25,067 nt of DNA, taken from IMG/VR virus record IMGVR_UViG_3300005329_000027, positions 1-25,067 of that record. One strand, written 5' to 3'. Source of the DNA: a virus. Of the stretch, positions 20,771 through 25,067 are shown one piece after another. A model generated the notes under the pieces. That model was not told where the DNA came from, made no database searches, and was given only the letters and a program-made list of their open reading frames with translations. Position 1 is the stretch's first letter. Every line of letters starts with the position of its first letter. The position numbers were made by a program, and so were the translations under genes.

Positions 20771-21240
20771 TCTCGGCGCGCGACACGCTGATCGGCGCCA
20801 AGATGGATTTGAACGACACCCGGCTGCGGGTGCGGCTCGACACCATGCCGGAGAAGCTGCGCCGGCGGTTGGTTGCGACGATCGGCCGGTTGACCAACGA
20901 GCTCCTGCACAAGGTCGAGGCGCGCGAGCCGCACCGCACCGGGCGGTTGCGCTCGCTGACCGAAGACTACGTCGACGACAACCGGATCAAGAATTTCGTG
21001 CGCGGGCGGGTGCGGGTGCTGCGGCTCCGTGAGCACAACACCGCGGCGGCGGCCGGGGCGCTGGAGTACGGCAGCACCGGGAAGAGGTTTCCGGTCAGCG
21101 GCTACGTGCGTCGCGGCGCGCGTGTGCGCGGCTACCAGCGGGCCGGCGGCATCACCGAGATGCGGTTTCTGCGCGGTCCCGCCGCGGCGATGCTGCCCAA
21201 GGCGCGGGCCGAGCTGCGGCGGGTGCTGCAGGATCTCTGA
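20767..21240 (+). CDS. Neck/tail-completion protein (HK97 gp10-like)
   Basis: 157 residues, ATG overlapping the previous stop (ATGA). Basic, with MPEKLRRRLVATIGRLTNEL (27-46), HRTGRLRSLTEDY, then a beta region GALEYGSTGKRFPVSGYVRR and a C-terminal FLRGPAAAMLPKARAELRRV helix. The central ALEYGS...P pattern and conserved final helix are typical of gp10-like proteins that sit between connector and tail. Gene order (connector, this, tail terminator, tail tube) supports it. Confidence 0.75.
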   Translation: MISARDTLIGAKMDLNDTRLRVRLDTMPEKLRRRLVATIGRLTNELLHKVEAREPHRTGRLRSLTEDYVDDNRIKNFVRGRVRVLRLREHNTAAAAGALEYGSTGKRFPVSGYVRRGARVRGYQRAGGITEMRFLRGPAAAMLPKARAELRRVLQDL

Positions 21241-21251
21241 AGGACTGACAT

Positions 21252-21608
21252 ATGCCATTGGTTGTGCTCAACGGCCCGAGTATCGCGGCCGGTCAAAGCC
21301 TGTCGTCGGGGCTCGACTGCACGAGCGGCCGGCTGGTCCGTATCACGATGCCGCCAGCGTGGACGGGGGCCAACCTGAGCTTTCAGATATCCACGGACGG
21401 CGCTTTCTATAACGACCTGTTCGGCGTCGATGGGACCGAGGTGATCATCCCGGTCGTCGCGGGAACGGCGGTCGTGGTGGCACAGCTCGGCGCCGCGCTC
21501 GAGGCGATCCAGTTCCTCAAGCTGCGTTCCGGTTCGCGCGGCTATCCAGTCACCCAGCCGGCGCAACGGGACTTCGCGGTAGCAGTCGAGACCGCCGCCG
21601 CGCGATGA
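21252..21608 (+). CDS. Small structural protein, beta-rich
   Basis: 118 residues; AAGGA seven bases before the ATG. Beta-rich and neutral: VVLNGPSIAAGQSLSSGLDC, RLVRITMPPAWTGANLSFQI, then STDGAFYNDLFGVDGTEVII and LKLRSGSRG. I recall similar small proteins in head-tail regions of related phages, possibly decoration or neck proteins with an immunoglobulin- or jelly-roll-like fold, but no function is assigned. Its stop overlaps the next start. Confidence 0.6.
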   Translation: MPLVVLNGPSIAAGQSLSSGLDCTSGRLVRITMPPAWTGANLSFQISTDGAFYNDLFGVDGTEVIIPVVAGTAVVVAQLGAALEAIQFLKLRSGSRGYPVTQPAQRDFAVAVETAAAR

Positions 21609-22252
21609 ACCGCGAGGCCATCGTCGGCGCTCTGTTGGGTAAACTCAGCGGGCCGCCTCTGGTGGTGCCGTTCACCGCCGACACCACGACAGGATCGGCC
21701 ACGCTGGCCAATGTCAGCAGCACCACCGGCCTCATGGTCGGGATGCCGGTGGCGGGGGATGGTGTCTCGGACGGTGCGACGATCGCCACGGTGTCGCCCG
21801 AGGTGACGCTGTCATTGCCGGCAATAGCCGGCCGCACCGCGGCGCCGCTGCTGCAGGGGTTTCAGACGATCGAGCGGCGGCTGCGCGACCCGAACGCCGA
21901 GCAGGACATGCCGGCGCTCTACCTGGTCGAGCTGAACGAACTTCACGGCTACCGCGAATCGACGCGCGCGATGCTGGTCGAACTGAACTGCGAAGCGTGG
22001 ATCTTTACGCGGGTCGGCGCGGATCAGAATGCCGTGCCGGCCGGGATGCTCAACACGCTGATCGACGCGGTCGAGCGGGCGTTGGCGGCTGGGCCGACAG
22101 GCTTTCGCCAGAACCTCGGCCTCCACGGCGTGCACTACTGCCGCATCGAAGGCGAGCTGCAGAAAGATCCGGGGCACTCGGCACAAACCGCAATGGCGGT
22201 GATCCCGATCAAGATTGCCGCGGCGCAACATATCGACAACGTACCGGCTTAG
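21605..22252 (+). CDS. Tail terminator-like protein with inserted domain
   Basis: 215 residues, ATG in the previous stop. The beginning MNREAIVGALLGKLSG (1-16) and the rest from GFQTIERRLRDPNAEQDMPA (~85-104) to AMAVIPIKI near the end match alphaproteobacterial tail-terminator proteins, with ESTRAMLVELNCEAWIFTRV and TLIDAVERALAAG in between. Residues ~18-80 are an extra segment with LANVSSTTGLMVGMPVAGDG and ATIATVSPEVTLSL, a small beta motif often seen in other phage structural proteins. Without it the protein would have the normal ~150 residues. The terminator caps the tail tube at its final length. Confidence 0.7.
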   Translation: MNREAIVGALLGKLSGPPLVVPFTADTTTGSATLANVSSTTGLMVGMPVAGDGVSDGATIATVSPEVTLSLPAIAGRTAAPLLQGFQTIERRLRDPNAEQDMPALYLVELNELHGYRESTRAMLVELNCEAWIFTRVGADQNAVPAGMLNTLIDAVERALAAGPTGFRQNLGLHGVHYCRIEGELQKDPGHSAQTAMAVIPIKIAAAQHIDNVPA

Positions 22253-22262
22253 GAGTCTGCCT

Positions 22263-22775
22263 ATGGCAACAGCGACGATCAATATCGGCGCAAATCCGAA
22301 CATCGAAGGAACGCTGAAATTCGTCGGGGCAAACGATATCGGCCCGCAGGTCGAAATGACCCTGACGAGCGTGCAGTTCGGACCCGCCGCGGCGCTCAAT
22401 TTGATCGGCGACGAATACGGGCTGATCGAACTCGAGGGGCGGGTGCTGCTGGTCGACGGCAGTTTCGGCATCATGACCCACCCGGACGACGCTTTGGTTT
22501 CGCCGAACGTCCTGGGCTATTACGTCGGGACCGGCCTCGTCTCATGGCAGGCGGCCGGCGATTCGACATTTGCCGAACTCGGCAACTGCAACAGGTTCGA
22601 GTTCGAGCAGACGATCGAGCGCCTCGACCACATGCAGCACATGAACGGCATCCGGTCGCTCGATTATTCGCCCATCGTGCAGCAGAGCGCGGTTGTCCGG
22701 CTGACGCTCGATGAATGGACAGTCCCCAACCTGCAAATGTACCTGCTCGACGTCGCGGCAGTCGTAGTGCCCTGA
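22263..22775 (+). CDS. Major tail tube protein
   Basis: 170 residues; AGGAG seven bases before the ATG at 22263 (an upstream in-frame ATG at 22215 lies in the previous gene). Beta-rich: GTLKFVGANDIGPQVEMTLT (~16-35), GLIELEGRVLLVDGSFG, VLGYYVGTGLVSWQAAGDST, then IERLDHMQHMNGIRSLDY and VVRLTLDEWTVPNLQMYL. Position directly before the frameshifted G/GT gene is the standard place of the tail tube gene in siphoviruses. Stop overlaps the chaperone start by one base. Confidence 0.78.
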   Translation: MATATINIGANPNIEGTLKFVGANDIGPQVEMTLTSVQFGPAAALNLIGDEYGLIELEGRVLLVDGSFGIMTHPDDALVSPNVLGYYVGTGLVSWQAAGDSTFAELGNCNRFEFEQTIERLDHMQHMNGIRSLDYSPIVQQSAVVRLTLDEWTVPNLQMYLLDVAAVVVP

Positions 22776-23194
22776 TGGTCTCGCTGACGGACATCGTTCC
22801 GCAGACGCGCGAGGTCGAAACCACCCACGGTACGCTCACACTGCGCGGGTTGGGGTTGCGGCACATCGCGGAGTTGTTTCTACGGTTTCCCGAGGTGCGC
22901 AAGTTCTTCTCGGCCGGAGCACCCGAAATCGACGTGGCGGTGCTGCTCGCCGAGGCGCCGGACGCGATAGCCGCGATCATCGCCGAGGCCGCCGGGCAAC
23001 CTGATGCGGCCGAGCGGATCGCCGAGGCGTTCTCGCCGGACGACGCGGCGGCCTGCCTGCTCGCGGTGCAGGAACTGACCATGCCCGCCCCTTTTTTCGA
23101 TCGGCTCGGCGCCCTCCTGGGCAACGGCGCCGCAAGCGGGCGCCCCAATGGCAGGGCGGCGGATATGAGTTCGCCGCCGCCGCCGAGTACCTGA
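22775..23194 (+). CDS. Tail assembly chaperone G
   Basis: 139 residues, ATG sharing a base with the previous stop (TGATG). Acidic, helical: LRGLGLRHIAELFLRFPEVR (~23-42), DVAVLLAEAPDAIAAIIAEA, AERIAEAFSPDDAAACLLAV, then QELTMPAPFF where the slippery site lies, and a low-complexity end. In lambda-like tails this protein coats the tape measure protein together with the frameshifted GT product. The zero-frame end after the slippery site (Gly/Ala/Pro-rich) has little conserved look, as expected when the important C-terminus is in the other frame. Confidence 0.82.
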   Translation: MVSLTDIVPQTREVETTHGTLTLRGLGLRHIAELFLRFPEVRKFFSAGAPEIDVAVLLAEAPDAIAAIIAEAAGQPDAAERIAEAFSPDDAAACLLAVQELTMPAPFFDRLGALLGNGAASGRPNGRAADMSSPPPPST

Positions 23195-23382
23195 TCGCTG
23201 CGGGACACCCGCCGGATCACGTCATGGGCTACACGCCGCGGATGATCGCGGCGTTCGCCATGATCGCCGCGGACCGGCGCCGCCGCGAGCTCGCCGAGCA
23301 ATTCCAGATCCACGTCGTTGCCGCCCAGGGTGGCAAGGACGCCATCAAAAGCACGCTGAAAGAGTTGTCCGATGCCGGATAA
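22775..23382 (+). CDS. Tail assembly chaperone GT (-1 frameshift product)
   Basis: 202 residues predicted. Ribosomes read the G frame to T TTT TTC (23092-23098), slip back one base and continue from 23098 without any stop to TAA at 23380-23382. The added 94 residues start with a very basic linker (RSARRPPGQRRRKRAP), then YEFAAAAEYLIAAGHPPDHV and MGYTPRMIAAFAMIAADRRR, a compact helical T domain that looks much more conserved than the in-frame end of G. T binds the tape measure/tube proteins in lambda. The tape measure ATG (23372) lies inside the last codons. Frameshifting is inferred from the perfect heptamer plus the intact overlapping frame. Confidence 0.8.
23092..23098 (+). promoter_or_regulatory. 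-1 ribosomal frameshift site TTTTTTC
   Basis: In the G frame the codons read CCT TTT TTC, so the heptamer is T TTT TTC, a classic X XXY YYZ slippery sequence. It joins G to the T frame, and no stop interrupts the -1 frame for 94 codons. GC-rich sequence follows and could form a stimulatory structure, but none was worked out. Confidence 0.82.
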
Positions 23383-25067
23383 TCTGACGGTCGAAATCAG
23401 CGCCAACAGCGGCAAGTTCCGCGCCGAGCTGACGCTGCTCCAGAAACAGCTGCGCGATGTCAGAAAAGACCTCGCTGCGGCGGCGAATGCCGGCGATACC
23501 GCGGAGGTCAACCGGCTCTCCCTCGCTTATGAAAAGCTGGCGGCCCAGATACGCGGCACGAGCCGCGCGCTGTCGGCGCAGAATAGAGCGGTATCGGAGA
23601 CTTCGAGAAACTGGTCGGAACTAGGCATCGGTCTGAAAGAGGCGGCAACCGCATTCCTGGCTCTGGAAGGCGTGCGAAAAGTCGTCGATATATTCCGCGA
23701 CGTCACCAAAGAACTTACCGAGATCCGCAACACGGCAAAGGCCGCGGCGCTGTCGCCTGGCGACGTAAAGGTTTTCCAAGAGGTCGTCCAGGATACTGGC
23801 GAGAGTGCGGACGGCGCGCGCCAGGCGCTCGTCCACCTCACCGATCAGATCGCACAGACCCGTATCAAGTCGAAGGGCTTCGGCACGGATCTGGCCACCG
23901 GCGTCAATGTCATGCGCGGTTCGATTGGCGATGCCGTCGACTCGGTCAAAACCCTGCGCGGCAGTATGGGGGGCGGCAGTGGGTTCGGCGTCGAGGTCAA
24001 CCGGGGTGGACAGAAGGCGGCGAAAAGCGTCGAGGAACTGTCGGCTAAAATTAAGGAAAACGCCGCCGAGTTCTCGACGAACCGCGAGCGCATCCAATCG
24101 GTGTTCGAGCAACTCGGAGAATTACGGAAGCGGGACGCGGAGCTGGGAACAGCGGTCGGCGTCGATCTGCTCGGCAAAAAGTATGCGTTGTTTGCCGAAG
24201 CGATAGACCGCCTCGGCAAGGCGAATGCTTGGGATGAGGTAAAACAGCAGCTCCAGGCGCAAGGCCGGCTGCCGTCCGACGAAGCCATAAAGCGGGTGGA
24301 GGACTACAACAAGGCAGTCGACGATCTCGGGGACTCGTTTGAAAAGCTCAGGTTAGCGATTGCGCTGCCGTTGTTGCCAAGTGTCGCCGCCGGTGTCGCG
24401 AAGCTCGCGGAGATGGTCGAGAACTTCGACACGCTGAAGGCGAAGTACGAGAGCTTCCGCGATATCAGCGGGCTGGCGGCGATCGAAGAGAATATCGCCG
24501 GGCCGATCCGGCGCGGGATCACGAGCGCGCTCGATGCGCTGCGGCAATTCGGGCTCGACATACCGGGGCCGATCGGCGCCAGCTTCACGGTGCTGGCCGA
24601 CCTCATCAAAGTTAGCGTTGACGTGATCACCGGCGATCTCAGCGGCGCTCTCAACGATTTTAAAACGCTATCGAGCGATGTGTGGACTGCTGTTACCGGG
24701 CTTGTGACCGGGTTCGGCGACGCCATCAAGGGAGGCATCACCCTGGTCGGCTCGCTTATCGACTGGGTGGGTAAGCTCGCCAGCAGCATCGCTAATCTGC
24801 CGTCATCATTGTTTGGCGGCATCGGAACCGCACCCGCAGCCGTCCCCGGAGCCGTCTATGCCGCGGGAGGCCATGTGCGCGGCCCCGGCAGCGGCACGTC
24901 GGATTCGATCCTCGCGCGTCTCAGTAACGGCGAGTTCGTGATGCGCGCGGCTGCGGTGCGTGCCTGGGGGCCGCAGCTCCTCTCGGCGATGAACGCATTG
25001 CGCGGCCCGCTGCCCGGCTTTGCCGAAGGCGGCCTCGTTGGCGCCGCTGCCGGTGCGCCCGGTACGC
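23372..25067 (+). CDS. Tape measure protein, N-terminal part (cut by window end)
   Basis: 565 complete codons from the ATG at 23372, open to the last base. Start MPDNLTVEISANSGKFRAEL, then a coiled-coil region (LQKQLRDVRKDLAAAA, LSLAYEKLAAQIRGTS), long helical blocks, and hydrophobic stretches (LRLAIALPLLPSVAAGVAKL ~325-345). Near residue 496 begins AAGGHVRGPGSGTSDSILAR followed by LSNGEFVMRAAAVRAWG, the motif frequent near the end of tape measure proteins. So perhaps less than 100 residues are missing, and the protein would be rather short, predicting a short tail. It sets tail length and helps DNA ejection. It overlaps the GT stop by 11 bp. Confidence 0.88.
   Translation, partial: MPDNLTVEISANSGKFRAELTLLQKQLRDVRKDLAAAANAGDTAEVNRLSLAYEKLAAQIRGTSRALSAQNRAVSETSRNWSELGIGLKEAATAFLALEGVRKVVDIFRDVTKELTEIRNTAKAAALSPGDVKVFQEVVQDTGESADGARQALVHLTDQIAQTRIKSKGFGTDLATGVNVMRGSIGDAVDSVKTLRGSMGGGSGFGVEVNRGGQKAAKSVEELSAKIKENAAEFSTNRERIQSVFEQLGELRKRDAELGTAVGVDLLGKKYALFAEAIDRLGKANAWDEVKQQLQAQGRLPSDEAIKRVEDYNKAVDDLGDSFEKLRLAIALPLLPSVAAGVAKLAEMVENFDTLKAKYESFRDISGLAAIEENIAGPIRRGITSALDALRQFGLDIPGPIGASFTVLADLIKVSVDVITGDLSGALNDFKTLSSDVWTAVTGLVTGFGDAIKGGITLVGSLIDWVGKLASSIANLPSSLFGGIGTAPAAVPGAVYAAGGHVRGPGSGTSDSILARLSNGEFVMRAAAVRAWGPQLLSAMNALRGPLPGFAEGGLVGAAAGAPGT

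Noticed and set aside
1-25067. tRNA genes, rRNA, CRISPR arrays, insertion sequences
   Set aside because: No cloverleaf with CCA-side features, array, transposase or terminal inverted repeats noticed; the hairpins at 8.7-8.9 kb do not fold as a tRNA.

Overview
The window reads as part of a temperate siphovirus genome or prophage. It is GC-rich throughout, almost every base is coding, and most genes are joined by ATGA/GTGA-type overlaps. The late genes are of the HK97 type (HNH, P27-family small terminase, large terminase, prohead protease-capsid, portal, connectors, tail tube, G/GT chaperone, tape measure). The codon character, the DUF6456-like regulator and the DUF1376 replication protein suggest an alphaproteobacterial host, but that is inference. 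No integrase, tRNA, rRNA, IS element, CRISPR array or lysis gene was found. Both ends of the window cut through genes.

Layout. 1-294: 3' end of an unrecognised rightward gene. 304-2577 (leftward): recombination operon with a YqaJ-type exonuclease, a small unknown protein and a RecT/Bet-like annealing protein. 2578-3746: immunity region with a leftward HTH repressor, a DUF551-like gene converging on its 3' end, and a divergent Cro-like small gene. The near-palindrome AGATAAAAATCT occurs in both control regions of this module, next to both early start regions, so it is the likely operator. 3746-3761: a 16-bp sequence one base away from the bacterial chromosomal parS consensus.

3861-12626 (rightward): early/middle operon with two conserved phage proteins, a VRR-NUC nuclease, a DPPY-type DNA methyltransferase, a secreted PEP-CTERM protein (very unexpected in a phage), small proteins, a radical SAM protein and a PAPS-reductase-like protein that lacks its ATP-binding loop. 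Next come a 275-bp non-coding block full of competing hairpins, a DUF1376 replication protein, an HNH nuclease, a run of tiny genes, an SPPY-type DNA methyltransferase and a DUF6456-like probable late regulator. Directly after that regulator lie a TTGACA promoter candidate and, about 60 bp on, a strong terminator. This arrangement resembles lambda Q / pR' / tR'.

12835-13077 is a small secreted protein on the opposite strand. 13225 to the end (rightward): packaging (HNH, TerS, TerL), an internal terminator, a fused prohead protease-major capsid protein, an unknown protein, portal, a collagen-like protein, gp6-like and gp10-like connector proteins, a tail terminator with an inserted domain, tail tube, tail chaperone G with a clear -1 frameshift (T TTT TTC) into GT, and the tape measure protein running off the window.

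Working model: the repressor silences the leftward recombination promoter and the rightward early promoter. After induction the early genes replicate and modify the DNA, and the late regulator lets transcription pass the 12.7 kb terminator into the structural genes. The most unusual elements are the parS-like site, the PEP-CTERM gene, the switch-like non-coding block at 8.73-8.93 kb, the PP-loop-less PAPS-reductase relative and the antisense secreted protein.
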